A DNA stretch of 64,000 bases from Dendrobium chrysotoxum (Eukaryota > Streptophyta > Magnoliopsida > Asparagales > Orchidaceae), in assembly GCA_019925795.1 (NCBI GenBank), contig CM034307.1, forward strand, positions 35,365,201 to 35,429,200. The letters are read 5' to 3'. Positions within the stretch are counted from its first letter, which is position 1. Each line of letters begins with the position of its first letter. The position numbers and the translations under genes are program-made. Below the pieces are notes generated by a model. That model did no database searches. It saw only the letters and a list, made by a program, of their open reading frames with translations, and had not been told where the DNA came from. Positions 46,901-56,539 of the stretch are shown here, in pieces.

Positions 46901-49174
46901 AAATAGTAGAGCATCCGACCCCCCGGCATTGCAACAGCTTGCACGAAAGTGGGCCAGATGCTGTCTCGGGTTTTCAATTCCAGTAAAGATTTTAAAAGAT
47001 GGTGGCACGAAGCCCTTAGGGTAAGGAACCAAATCATATTCCTCAGGGTAAGGTCTACCCTTTGGAATAGATGTAGCTCCTTGCGATTGGGCTAAGGCCT
47101 CCCTTACCTGATCCTCAATTAGTTGCTTAATATCTTTTTGAGCCGGTGCTGGGGGAATGACCGGAGGGACTGAAGAGGCTGTCGGCTGAACTGGGGGATC
47201 CAGTAACACTGGCTGCTGGACAGGTGGAAGCACTGAAGCAGACTCTGGGATTTTATAACTGGCTTCTGCCCTTTTTGCTCTGTTGGTGGCTTCCAAAGCA
47301 GATTTTTGTAACTCAAGAGAAGTCTCATGGGACTTGTCCAACTGTTGCTGCATTTCTTTAACCTGTAGTAACATTTCTGCCACTTGTGCTTCCAGGTTCT
47401 TGATGTGCTGCTCATCTCTAGCTCTCACTGACTCATCTGAATCTGAATCCACAGCTGCTGAACCCTCCTCTTTGCCAGACCGACGCTTACTTGGTTCAGT
47501 TTCTTTAACGGACCCTCTAGTTTCAACCATGTAAACATCACTAACAGGGAGATCCTCATCTATCAACATATCATCCAATTCTGGGTCAAATGCTTCGTCA
47601 AGTTCCTTTCTTTTTAAGATATCTTTAATTTCTTGTACCACCTCATCGACTGGCCGGCTTCCTATCTCCTCAGGGCCTATGGGTAGGTAACCTTTGTATT
47701 CTACCATATCATAAAGCTCATCCTGCTGTAGGCTAGAGATAATGGCCTGTAACTTAAGCTCATTTGCTGTTGGAGGTTCAGCTATTAACTGCTCAATCAT
47801 CGCATGATCTTCATCTTGAACTGGTTCTTCCCCTTCGACTGTATTAGAGTCGGTAGTCAGAAGGGTGGCATCCTCTACCAGGTGAGAGACATCTACCTCA
47901 ATAGATGGTGTAGGAGTTTGGAGGGTGAAAGTTCCTACATCAGGTAGGGTAGAGTCCTCAGACCTCCGAGTAGGGAGCTCAGGGGTAACAGGTAGGAACT
48001 TGGAGCTATCAACTAAGGTATCAACTGGATCCGCAACTGAGATATCTGAACTGGCAATCAAACCAACTGGGGTCTGGGTAGCACTGGTCGGAAATCGTGG
48101 TAACTCGACTGGGGACTGGAGTAATCTAGCTGACGGAGGAGGAACATCAACTCTACTGATCTTCTTAGGAGTATATCTCTTTTCTGGAGACTGAGGCCTC
48201 TTTCCGTTGACATGAATTATTCTGTTAATTTCAGGGTCTTGTTTGGTCTTGACTATCACTGAGGCCAACTTCTTAAACTTTGGGGAAGGGACCGGCGGCC
48301 TATTGGTAGGATGGCGACCTTTCTCGGACCCGGTAAGTACAATACCCTCCATTTTAGAGGATGAAGGGCGTGGCACCCAATGATAACCATCAACTAATAC
48401 TGATGTAGCAGGCTGTCGGATAAACTTCTTGTTCCCCCTAATGGGTTGAGGAGTCAAATTCTTAGCTTCAGATGCCTCTTCTTTTAAGATTTCTTTCTGG
48501 AAACGGTGGGAGATAACTCCTTTCAATTGTTTCATGTACTCCTCTTTTGTTTGCCCTGATTGAGCAGCACAAGTGTGGATTATATTTCTCAATGTCCTCG
48601 TTCTTTGGAGATGCTTTTCTTTAAGGGTTCTCTTGGTTGAGTAGTCGACCGGGCATGGCGGGGAGCTAGCTATCCTGGCTGCCCTCTCTTCCCCTTCTGC
48701 AGCAGAAAGGGGGTGAAAACGACTCCCTTTAAGGAGTGGGGAGGAAGCAGGAATAGGCAGGTCCTCGACAGCCTCAGGCTCTACTTGGCTCAAAGTCTGG
48801 ACCCCCACAGCCTTCCTTGACTTGGCTATTTTCTTCCTTACTCGTCTCAGGTAATTCTTTTTCTGATTCTTACTAGTAAATGGGATCCCTGAACTCGATC
48901 CCTCCTCAAAAATAGACTTGACAGGAGTGGGGGATTCAACAGTTAGCTTGGGTTCTTTCTCCTCATCACTGAAAACAAGGGGACCTGGTCCTGTCCCTAT
49001 GATCAACTCTACTGCAGGGGGATTGTTCTTAGTAGCATCCAAATCAAGTATCTTATGTCCATCCATCGACAGCTCAAGGGTGTTGAATCCTACCCCAAAC
49101 AGTATGTTGCTTCCTAAGTCAATCTGCTCACAGACAAGGTCTTTGTCGAAGGAAAAGATCAACTTACCAACCAT
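43937..49174 (-). CDS. B ORF1-gag-protease fusion, 1745 aa
   Basis: A single open frame. Residues 1 to about 700 precede gag and match no domain I know: basic and Pro/Ser-rich, then acidic, ending in a coiled coil at about 586-640. Gag capsid is about 706-880 (FEWYADLPNGS, EYILRWRNLSMKC). A zinc motif of the C-x2-H-x4-H-x4-C type lies at 997-1010. The retropepsin is at about 1405-1500 with VDPGAS (Asp1419), where most retropepsins have DTG or DSG, and with LGRPWI at 1491-1496. A Lys/Glu run (1574-1584) and an RG-rich patch (1610-1624) follow. Gag packages the RNA; the protease cleaves the polyprotein. Ogre elements carry a separate ORF1 before gag; here a similar region is fused in frame. The ATG at 49174 is the first in frame. 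No stop or shift is visible. Confidence 0.93.
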   Translation of the reverse strand: MVGKLIFSFDKDLVCEQIDLGSNILFGVGFNTLELSMDGHKILDLDATKNNPPAVELIIGTGPGPLVFSDEEKEPKLTVESPTPVKSIFEEGSSSGIPFTSKNQKKNYLRRVRKKIAKSRKAVGVQTLSQVEPEAVEDLPIPASSPLLKGSRFHPLSAAEGEERAARIASSPPCPVDYSTKRTLKEKHLQRTRTLRNIIHTCAAQSGQTKEEYMKQLKGVISHRFQKEILKEEASEAKNLTPQPIRGNKKFIRQPATSVLVDGYHWVPRPSSSKMEGIVLTGSEKGRHPTNRPPVPSPKFKKLASVIVKTKQDPEINRIIHVNGKRPQSPEKRYTPKKISRVDVPPPSARLLQSPVELPRFPTSATQTPVGLIASSDISVADPVDTLVDSSKFLPVTPELPTRRSEDSTLPDVGTFTLQTPTPSIEVDVSHLVEDATLLTTDSNTVEGEEPVQDEDHAMIEQLIAEPPTANELKLQAIISSLQQDELYDMVEYKGYLPIGPEEIGSRPVDEVVQEIKDILKRKELDEAFDPELDDMLIDEDLPVSDVYMVETRGSVKETEPSKRRSGKEEGSAAVDSDSDESVRARDEQHIKNLEAQVAEMLLQVKEMQQQLDKSHETSLELQKSALEATNRAKRAEASYKIPESASVLPPVQQPVLLDPPVQPTASSVPPVIPPAPAQKDIKQLIEDQVREALAQSQGATSIPKGRPYPEEYDLVPYPKGFVPPSFKIFTGIENPRQHLAHFRASCCNAGGSDALLFRQFVSSLSGIAFEWYADLPNGSVRTFTELENLFLKRFSGAQQRTTVGDLVVEKQKPGESLVEYILRWRNLSMKCEPQLQEQHAGEILLKNIHGPVAFLLKGFTIKTFEKLLNKASNLQEEAPRMPFLKDLSGEKKVDKPIKSFEKRATVSAVDKGKQPVVSQPSVPSPQLAQKQPFQVTSQPTRDSSFIPFKERLTKPYLFKREVIGKIFKSLSKKSDFQLPEARRPDDIKRKDDPNYCPYHRMVSHSIEDCIVFKDWLERNIKQGNIVLPKEYLVNPEQGSVKVISGNNSNPSLSIEDGWNIALSRALKRSINKSYHLSQQMPTTAQGPIWEVDLDASQEDVELLPSPVVVGTTVLNEKEKRDLIVERKYIDERCIRAADGGIKAPSPLLLSDFYFAPSKAKGRKSNKKHPSASILMINHESEMQIDNSSKEIQNSIEIDPKPQKFDLPDLTSIGDVELEILSDSDLPEINFTGKPIVIELLDSDSSSDSDDVQPMESVDSPTVCPPDSIVEVQLRGGKVLPPRLPPQEKVKRVISSDPIPDSPHHPDFPLIPPGFESVAPKVDYNVLAHLRKLPAKLSIYDALILSKEMRESLIKALLDPEICLAQLASTSKDEALYFKEVPGVTFSDEDLLLGTADHNRPLYIIVDVGNFKLSRVLVDPGASVNVMNVKTLAYLRVDTSKLVTDRLVLRGFNEKGERALGSITLLLEIGELKTEAKFHIIDSATSFNALLGRPWIHEYRMVPSTLHQCVKYQRDGIEHVIRGDLQPFSIQEIGIYEDAAYFIPKGSSPYSKVEIKIEEHKSEQSSNQNQESKGKEKEKEKEKDQKIQESDSESELDIVVLRPPNMLPQRGGRMAQRARGRGRVSLERRTTPVYVNPESSSDEELEKWGIESPFDYQNKNVSPKFDLTLDQDSDPEVDVPKIESDEPELTMYEKLSRRIEALSLTPLSAGRVAGLEIKEAPNLNGEIRKARKFFLAPPPQGMKVM

Positions 49175-49971
49175 TGTTGTGGAGTTTGAATTTCTGAAAT
49201 TGAAGCAAAAGGATCAGAATTAGAATTTTCTCGAAATTGAAAATTTTTTGAGAGAGAATCATAACGAAATCTATATTTCATATCACATATCGAGCTATAG
49301 GACCTATAACCCGATGTATGATAATAAAATATAAGGATTTGTTATGACAAAAAGAAGATTTAAATTCCCACGACACATGCCAGACTACAACATTGCGTCA
49401 TAAAGTAGCATATGCCGGTGTTAATTCAAGATTGAATTTTAGGAGCGTAACAGAATTTTAAGGAATTGATGAATTTTCTTTAGACTTTGAAACTCAACAA
49501 GTCAAGTTTTCACTCAACCTAGAAGCTCACAAAATCATTAGGAAAATTCAAAAAGGCTTTGATTGCTTGACTCCTCCACATTACCAATCTGCTTGGGGGT
49601 AGAGGGTCAAAGCTAAGAATTTGGAAGATTGAAAAGTTTTAAGAGTTGAGAGAGCTATTTTTTTTTACTTTAAAACTCAACATATTGATGGAAGACTCAA
49701 TAGTCAAAATTCGTAGAGTTTGAGAGTGAGGCTCTCAAGAGATAGACCCGACACTATCGCTCCACCAATTGACTTCGGGGCAGAAGGTCAGGGTCTGATA
49801 TATGTATATTTTGATGGAGGTTATACCTCTCTTTTCGACATGTCTTTTCTTTTCGATGTTGGCCGCACTCATCCGAGGGAGAAATGGGTAGAGGGACCAA
49901 CGGAAGAAAGATAGTCAAAACTACCGATGCAACAAAATTTTGCCATTACTAAAGATGGAAAGAGAGATTTA
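49175..49971 (-). other. B 5' UTR with two ~185-bp repeat units
   Basis: Non-coding leader between PBS and gag. Two diverged units begin near 49470 and 49660, each with an AAACTCAACA block and, later, CCACCAATTGACTTCGGGG-like text. The 5' UTR of A (58000-58773) has three such units near 58097, 58287 and 58466. Confidence 0.7.
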
Positions 49972-49989
49972 GTCCCACCGTGGTCGCCA
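49972..49989 (-). promoter_or_regulatory. B primer binding site (tRNA-Arg type)
   Basis: The minus strand reads TGGCGACCACGGTGGGAC, six A's after the LTR end CAACA. It is complementary to a tRNA ending GTCCCACCGTGGTCGCCA, whose acceptor and T-arm fit a tRNA-Arg; Ogre-type elements are known to use tRNA-Arg. A has the same PBS (58774-58791); D has another. Confidence 0.85.
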
Positions 49990-52900
49990 TTTTTTTGTTG
50001 TGTTTGAAAAGCGGGTTTTGAAAAATTTAGTCTTCTTTGGGAATTTTTGAATTAACATTAAAATTTAATTCTAAAATCAAACATCCCATCAAAAATATTA
50101 TACCACCTCGGGAGGTGGAAATAAAATTTCAGGATGGGGTTCAGATTTAGAATTAAGAATTCTATCTTGAATATCGTAGCCAAATTCAAAAGAGAACTTC
50201 ATATGGCCCCTAAAGGGTCAAAATAAGGTTCAGTCAAATATCGGGCTACAATAATCAAGAGAAGCGATCGTTAATTTTATATTTGAATTCATTTTAACAA
50301 AAGATATATCTCATTGAAGGGAGAATATATCATTTGTTAATAATCATTCGAACATAACGATAACGATCATTAGTGATTTGATTTTTCTCAAAGATAACTA
50401 ATCGAGTTTTTAAAAATTAGTTTTGAAAAATTAGATGTGGGTTCTAAATCTCCTACGAGCGCAAGCCCTCGTAGTTAATTACATCGTGGGAGGCCGGAGT
50501 CCCCTACGAAAACTTTCGATTAAAATAATGGCAGAAATTTTGTTTAGAGATTTTTAGGAGTGATACCAAAGAGGTGAAATTGGAATTTCAAATGGGATTG
50601 GAGCAAGATTGAACAATTATTTTGGAATCAAATGAGGAAGGGTAGGAGACACTTTAGGATTCTGAAATAATTCAAAAGTGTCCCGATCTAAGCTAAGTGT
50701 GGGGCTTTAAATTTTGGATTGAAAGAATATTTAATTTGAGTTGAGCATTTTATTAGAAATTTGGGATCATATTCCCGGAGGTTGGGGTCTTATGACTCAA
50801 AAAGAAATCAGCCCCGGATCCTAACTCTAAATTTGGACACTGAAACACAGTAGTCCGAACCTAACTAATGCAGTGCAAAATCTGGACTTACCCCGGCCTG
50901 GATTGGGGAGCCAGCTAAACCACCTAAACGCTTCAAAACCATGAGTCCGGTCTTTTGATGCAGAGTGATCAGGGACGTTATTTAAGATTGGTTTAAGAAG
51001 TTGGGGTCGACATCTAGAGCAGATTCCTAATTGACCCCTTGACTTATGTCGGGTGGAATGCTTAGACTAAAATGCAATTAAAATTTTAATTTAATAAGTT
51101 TCTAATGCGATGCATGCTGGTTAAAGTATCCAAATCTGGTATGCATGAAATTTTAAAAAAGGCTTATAAAATAATTTTTTTTGAAAAGACTAGACTTCCC
51201 CAGATCCAGCACCTCATCCTCATAGGTCAGATTATCTGGACTCTACCCACGGGCGGGGAAGTGTCTTATAGCAAGGAGGGAGAGAGATGCAGTAATATGC
51301 ATGCGACCCCGGACGATTCCGGCTATTCCCTAGGTCGTTAAATTTCTATGTTATTTAAATCTTAAGATTTTAAATATAGGTTATGAATAGAAATATTTTT
51401 GGTCCTTAAAGAGCCTAACGAATTCCAGGCTAAAACAAAAAGAACGGCATGCAAGCGCCAAAGAACTAGGAGAAACAGGCAATCCTATACGCAATCAAAT
51501 TAAATCACAACATATTAAATAATCAAATTAATTAAGTAAATGTCCATAGGCAAACTGCCTTGCTTATTACAACCCAGATTTACATAAATTAAAAGTGGCC
51601 GGGCACCACTGACAACAACCCGGATTCTAATCCTAATACAGACGCAAGTGACTTTGAGCGGGATACTCTATGTCTTCAACTCCTCGATCTCCTCCTCCTC
51701 GAGCTCCTTGGATTCTTTGCGATCGGAAACCCAAATGAAAAAGAGAACTCTTCCCTTTAGGGGAAGGTTACTCTTTCCACTTTGGATAATGAATTGATCC
51801 AAATTTGGAATTCCAAATGGATAAGGACTATCCCCCAAAGGGGTATCCTTTCCTCTTTGGAATCCAATCTTTGGATCTATGTATCCCAAACTCAAAGTGC
51901 CACTTTCACAACTCAATACTCAAATAAATTACATGAATATAAAAATAAAAATTCTAGACTCTCATGCAGGGTTATCCTAAGCATTTAAATATTAGAATAC
52001 ATCCCAAGCAGTTATATGTATATACGTGCAGAAAGTAAACACACTTGGCCACGCTCTTTTTATTTGGGGGCTAAGCAGCTGAAGCACCTGTAGCATTTAT
52101 ATTTATGATTTATTTAGCCCCCTTATTGCCCTGCACGAGCGTGGCCACCTGCAGAAAATCCAGTGAGCATCCAGATCGTTCCTAACCTAAGGGTAATCTA
52201 ATCGCCCATCACATCAATTCACAGAGTGCAGTAAAAGTAAACAAACACATCAACCAATTTCAATCACAACATGCAATGAAAACTCGAAAAACTCGGCACA
52301 CAGCAGAAAAGGAAACATCGGCCTAGCCTAAATCTAGAGTTGGTTATCCTAGCAAACCATCTAAAGTGTGTGTAGTAGGTCGTGTGGCTAGGGTATATCC
52401 TAAATAGGGTACTTGATTGAAGTTGTTTAATGTTCTGATTAGTTGAGAGGCTTAAGGGAGATTTTAATTGAAGTTTAAGTCTTAATGGTTTAAATTTGAT
52501 TTTGAAATTGATTTTAATTGTTTGTTGAATACCACCTTTGTTGCACACCGAGGCCATGAAGTTTATTTCACCTTCCTTGGGGCTAATTTAATAGCCTCGT
52601 AGGCCTGGGTTACCCAGTGGTACCCGATATAATTAAGTGATTTGAGTTTGATTAAAGTCTGAAGACTGATTAATTTTTAATTAAACTGATTGGTTGCTGG
52701 TTTTAAATAAAATTGATGTTTTCTGGAATTTTGAATGATTTATTGAATTTTAGGATTTTATGGATTATTTTAATTAGTTAATTAAGGGGTCCAAAGTTGA
52801 CTTTTCAAATTAAAATTAATTTTGTAAGTTTCAGATTTTTAATAAATATTAGACCTTATGATGAGTTGTTAGACTGTTAGTACACTCAATTTGGAGTTTT

Positions 52901-54013
52901 CTATGAAAAGTTATGATTTTTCGAAGTTCGAGCCTAGTTTTGAACTATGGTTGACTGAAAAGTTGACTTTTTGACTTTGACCAGATTTTGGAGATTTGAC
53001 ATTTTTAGAAAATACTAGACCTTAATTGGAGTTGATTGACACTAAGTTTGCTCAATTTGGATTTTTCTGTAATTAGTTATGAATTTTCAAAGTTTCCTTA
53101 ATTATTGAATTTTTTAAAATTGCTTAATTAGGAAGGTTTTGATCATTTTGTTCCAAACTCATCCCAAACTGCATGGAATCAATCCCAAAGGTCAGGAATG
53201 ACCCACGGGAGTGTTTCCAAGTGTTTGGAAATTATTTTGGATTTTTAGTAATTTTTAATTAATTAATATAATTAATTATTGATTTTCATTAAAAGTTAAA
53301 TTAAAGTTAAATTAGGAGTCCAGTCAAGGGGCTTTTATTTTTCCTAGGAAGAGGACTAAGTTCTGGTCAATTTGAGATATTATTTGTAATTTTTGGAGTT
53401 AATTTGGATTTATTGCATTTTTTTGAATTTTCTGGGTCCTTAAATAGGCTGAAACTTTGGGTAATTAATTTTCTGACCTAATGATCTCCAAATTCAGTGA
53501 AATTTGGACCTAAGGCTCTTTATGTCACTAAGTTTACTATGTTCAAATTTCACCCCTATTGGGTGTGTGTACAATCCCCTATGCAATTTCTAAGTTTTCT
53601 AGACTTTTCACCAAATATTTTTCCTAGGTGTTTCTATTGTTCAGATGGGCTTGAAATTTGGTGTGACTAACCCTGACCCAAATTCACACACACAACACAA
53701 GACATGCAGCCTAATTCTACACAGGAAGGGAGTTATGAATTTTCAAAGTTTTGGGTCCAAATTGGACCCAACACCTTAAAAATTCACATCACAGAAAACT
53801 ATTAAGCATCTGACCCTAGAAAAATTATGGAACATGCCTAAGATGCTTAAAAACATTCCACCAAAATTTGAGGTCCATTTGACCCCTGGATTGCAAGAAA
53901 ATTGAGAAAAATGATAATCAAACAACTGCAGTTTTCTCTCAATCCAGAGATCAAAACAACTCAAATTTAATTTTAATAAATTCTACACTTAATTACCTTT
54001 CCAACGAGCCCAA

Positions 54014-54088
54014 AAACATCACAAAAGTTATGAGATTGTGGGTTCAATTGAAGTCTGGAGATGGGGGTTGTGGGTTCGGGTCCACAAA
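54014..54088 (+). other. Two further tRNA T-arm-like pieces at the LTR deletion
   Basis: GTGGGTTC with T-arm context occurs at 54038 (ATTGTGGGTTCAATT) and at 54070 (GTGGG TTCGGGT CCAC, one C short of a full T arm). With the T arm of the tRNA fragment at 54111 this makes three in a row, spaced 32 and 41 bp. The DNA between them matches neither the D nor the G1 LTR. Repeated template jumping on tRNA is the likely source (inference). Confidence 0.55.
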
Positions 54089-54138
54089 TCTGACTTCTAA
54101 TCAGGCGATTGTGGGTTCGTGTCCCACCGGGCGTGCCA
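54089..54138 (+). tRNA. tRNA-Arg(UCU) 3' half with CCA, embedded in the LTR
   Basis: The 50 bases fit tRNA positions 27-76 without a gap: anticodon stem TCTGA/TCAGG, loop CTTCTAA with anticodon TCT at 54096-54098, variable CGATT, T stem GTGGG/CCCAC with loop TTCGTGT, acceptor strand CGGGCGT, base 73 G, then CCA at 54136-54138. Plant nuclear tRNA genes do not encode CCA, and the 5' half is absent, so this is a DNA copy of a mature tRNA, not a gene. The LTR sequence begins directly after CCA. The last 18 bases are the exact complement of the D PBS at 59448-59465. Confidence 0.9.
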
Positions 54139-54559
54139 ACATGTTTGAACAATATGCAATTGACGGATCATGATTTGGAGGTCACTTGACAGGGTTTCTA
54201 GGTGATAGAAAGTTCACCCAGAAAGGGTTTCAGGACCTAGGTCCTTGACCTTGAAGGTTTGATTTAGAATGTTGGATTTGGGTTGGATTTAAGATTTAAA
54301 TGATTGACCTTGGATCATTCATATCAATGAAAATCAAATGAAAGATTGAAATTAATTGGATATGATTTGAAATTTGATTGAATGTTGATTTAAGGCTAGA
54401 TTAAAGATTGAGTCGAAAGGTAGAGCTGGGTTTGATTGGGATTAAATTGGGTCTTTATTAGGACCTTTATGACAGAGGGGTGGACATCTCTCCATCATTA
54501 GGTCACTAAAAAGAAATCCAAGTGGGTCCTAGTGACCTCATATAAAAATGAGGTCAACA

Positions 54560-54572
54560 AATGGACCCCCAA
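54560..54572 (-). promoter_or_regulatory. A polypurine tract
   Basis: The minus strand reads TTGGGGGTCCATT immediately before TGTTGACC, the same as at D. Confidence 0.85.
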
Positions 54573-54774
54573 TATGTGTAGGAGAACGAAGTTCTAGTAC
54601 ACATATTGGCGTTGACCGAATGGAAGGTCAAGTTTTGAGTTCTAATCCTAAGGAAAGGAGGGAAACCTTAACCTTAGAGGACTAGGTAGAAGGTAGAAGG
54701 TAGAAGGAAGAACTAGGATGGTGCCACGGAGGGCGTTCTCCACCACTAGTGATTCTAATCCTAAGGAAAGGCAG

Positions 54775-55700
54775 CACCTATCCTAAAGGAAGAGAAGAGA
54801 GGGTAGAACTAGGATGGTGCCACAAAGGGCGTTATCCACCACTAGCAGATGATCATGTGGGGAGGAAGCTTGCTCCACACAGAGGATCAAAACTGGATTG
54901 AAACTAGGATGGTGCCACAAAGGGCGTTATCCACCACTAGTTGATGATCATGTGGGGAGGAAGCTTGCTCCACACAGAGGATCTAAACTGGATTGAAACT
55001 AGGATGGTGCCACAAAGGGCGTTATCCACCACTAGCGGATGGTCATGTGGGGAGGAAGCTTGCTCCACACAGAGGATCTCAACTGGAGGGAAACTAGGAT
55101 GGTGCCACGGAGGGCGTTATCCACCACTAGCTGATGGTCATGTGGGGAGGAAGCTTGCTCCACACAAAGGACCTCAACTGGAGGGAAACTAGGATGGTGC
55201 CACAAAGAGCGTTATCCACCACTAGCGGATGGTCATGTGGGGAGGAAGCTTGCTCCACACAGAGGACCTCAACTGGAGGGAAACTAGGATGGTGCCACGG
55301 AGGGTGTTATCCACCACTAGCGGATGGTCATGTGGGGAGGAAGCTTGCTCCACACAGAGGACCTCAACTGGAGGGAAACTAGGATGGTTCCACGGAGGGC
55401 GTTATCCACCACTAGCGGATGATCATGTGGGGAGGAAGCTTGCTCCACACAGAGGACCTCAACTGGAGGGAAACTAGGATGGTGCCACGGAGGGCGTTAT
55501 CCACCACTAGCGGATGGTCATGTGGGGAGGAAGCTTGCTCCACACAGAGGACCTCAACTGGAGGGAAACTAGGATGGTGCCACAAAGGGCGTTATCCACC
55601 ACTAGCGGATGATCATGTGGGGAGAAAGCTTGCTCCACACAGAGGACCTCAACTGGAGGAAAACTAGGATGGTGCCACAAAGGGCGTTATCCACCACTAG
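54775..55700 (-). repeat. A 3' UTR minisatellite, nine 95-bp units
   Basis: On the + strand the block GGTCATGTGGGGAGG (or GATCATG...) starts at 54851, 54946, 55041, 55136, 55231, 55326, 55421, 55516 and 55611: a period of exactly 95 each time, with only a few substitutions. Partial units flank the array. Around it (54660-54840, 55700-55740) are single CTAATCCTAAGGAAAGG blocks related to the G1 unit. The repeat is open in all three + frames because 95 is not a multiple of three; it is not coding. Confidence 0.95.
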
Positions 55701-55845
55701 TACGTCTAATCCTAAGGAAAGGAAGAATCCTATCCTAAAGGAAAAGAAAATTGGAAATGATTGATTGATGATCTTTGTATGTGATTTGATTTCTTTGAAT
55801 TTGGAAAGGTGACTTTGATGTTGAATTTGATACTCATTAGGCATG

Positions 55846-56260
55846 TCATTTGTTGAAGAGCCGCCCAAATGTTAAAAATATCAAGTGGCATCTTTCAGGA
55901 TTAATCAATCGGCATGAATCTCCCTCATAGATCATTTCTAAGGTGAACGATCCAGTCAACATTGATTCAAAGTTTCGATCAATCTTATGGCGGACTAAAA
56001 TTGGTCTCCATAGGACTATATGGCCAAGTCTCCAACTTGGAAAGTTCTTATGTGACACAATTTATCACGAGCTTGAATCATACGTGACTTATGTAATTTT
56101 AAATTTTATTGAGTTTGAAAACAATTTGAGACCCTCAAGCTCCTCCAATCGGAGTCGGGCACTCAACTCAGTTGTGACTCAATTTTGAAAAGCAATTTCC
56201 AGCGATGTAAAATACAACTCTAGACGAGAACAATCTTGGACTCATCATAGAGTGTAATTT
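55846..56260 (-). pseudogene. A integrase C-terminal remnant
   Basis: The minus strand matches the G1 integrase end: an ARLRLEELEGL block at about 56130, then GHIVLWRPILVRHKIDRNFE and a block like TLEMIYEGDSCRLI up to the FGRLFNK end. G1 has the same order with LALWRPILAH and ETVYKGGSY. Stops are present. It shows that the array to its left is the 3' UTR of a Tat element. Confidence 0.75.
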
Positions 56261-56539
56261 AAGAAAGGAGGCCTTAAAGGAAAGATGCCTGTGTGAAAGG
56301 ACTAACACACATCCCTCAAGGACCAGATTTGAATTCTTATCGAGAGTAGAAGATTCGTTCTTTTTAATGAAAATTTTCCTCTTAATTATTTGGACCCTGT
56401 CAGAACAACAAGTGGGAACAAATTCAAAGTACAGTGAGAAGTAGAGTGACTCCAACTAACCCGAAAAGGGCTAGGGGTTTATATTGTGTTAACCCACATC
56501 AAGTTTCATAGAAACTGAACTAGGGTTCTCCCTTGTGCC
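56261..56539. other. Unassigned DNA in A
   Basis: No clear match to B, G1 or the copia elements. It may be more decayed integrase on the minus strand (a few residues before 56260 fit). No gene seen. Confidence 0.3.

Larger units (their letters stand above)
41199..49995 (-). mobile_element. B: internal region of a young Tat-type element
   Basis: Minus orientation: PBS 49989-49972, a 0.8 kb 5' UTR, ORF1-gag-protease, then RT, RNase H, a second RNase H and the start of integrase, cut by the gap. Its 5' LTR is 49996-54559. The two large frames are almost intact, so B is the youngest coding element here. Two RNase H domains and a long pre-gag region place it in the Tat/Ogre group. Confidence 0.93.
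49996..54559 (-). repeat. LTR shared by B (5') and A (3'), 4564 bp
   Basis: The minus strand begins TGTTGACCTC after a PPT and ends CACAACA before the B PBS, with TGTTG/CAACA as terminal inverted repeats. To the right is the 3' UTR of A, to the left the leader of B, so one LTR serves two elements, as after LTR-LTR recombination. It looks about 96-97% identical to the D LTR over 52400-53000 (by eye). Compared with D and G1 it lacks about 1.69 kb, replaced at 54014-54138 by tRNA-derived DNA; the undeleted form would be about 6.1 kb. Confidence 0.9.

Noticed and set aside
46479..47024. A 181-codon + strand frame opposite the B gag, and similar ones at 45342, 47925 and 48918
   Set aside because: They are antisense shadows of the conserved gag-protease frame, without recognisable domains.
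54089..54138. A functional tRNA-Arg gene
   Set aside because: The 5' half (acceptor 5' strand, D arm) is absent and CCA is present in the DNA, so it is a reverse-transcribed fragment.
54941..55667. Repeated 82-codon frames (MVMWGGSLLHTEDL type), also at 59386-59935
   Set aside because: They are readings of the 95-bp minisatellite, which is open in several frames because 95 is not divisible by 3. They have no start context or family and lie in a retroelement 3' UTR.
54851..55705. CRISPR-like array
   Set aside because: The units are joined directly without unique spacers, and the context is a plant retroelement UTR.
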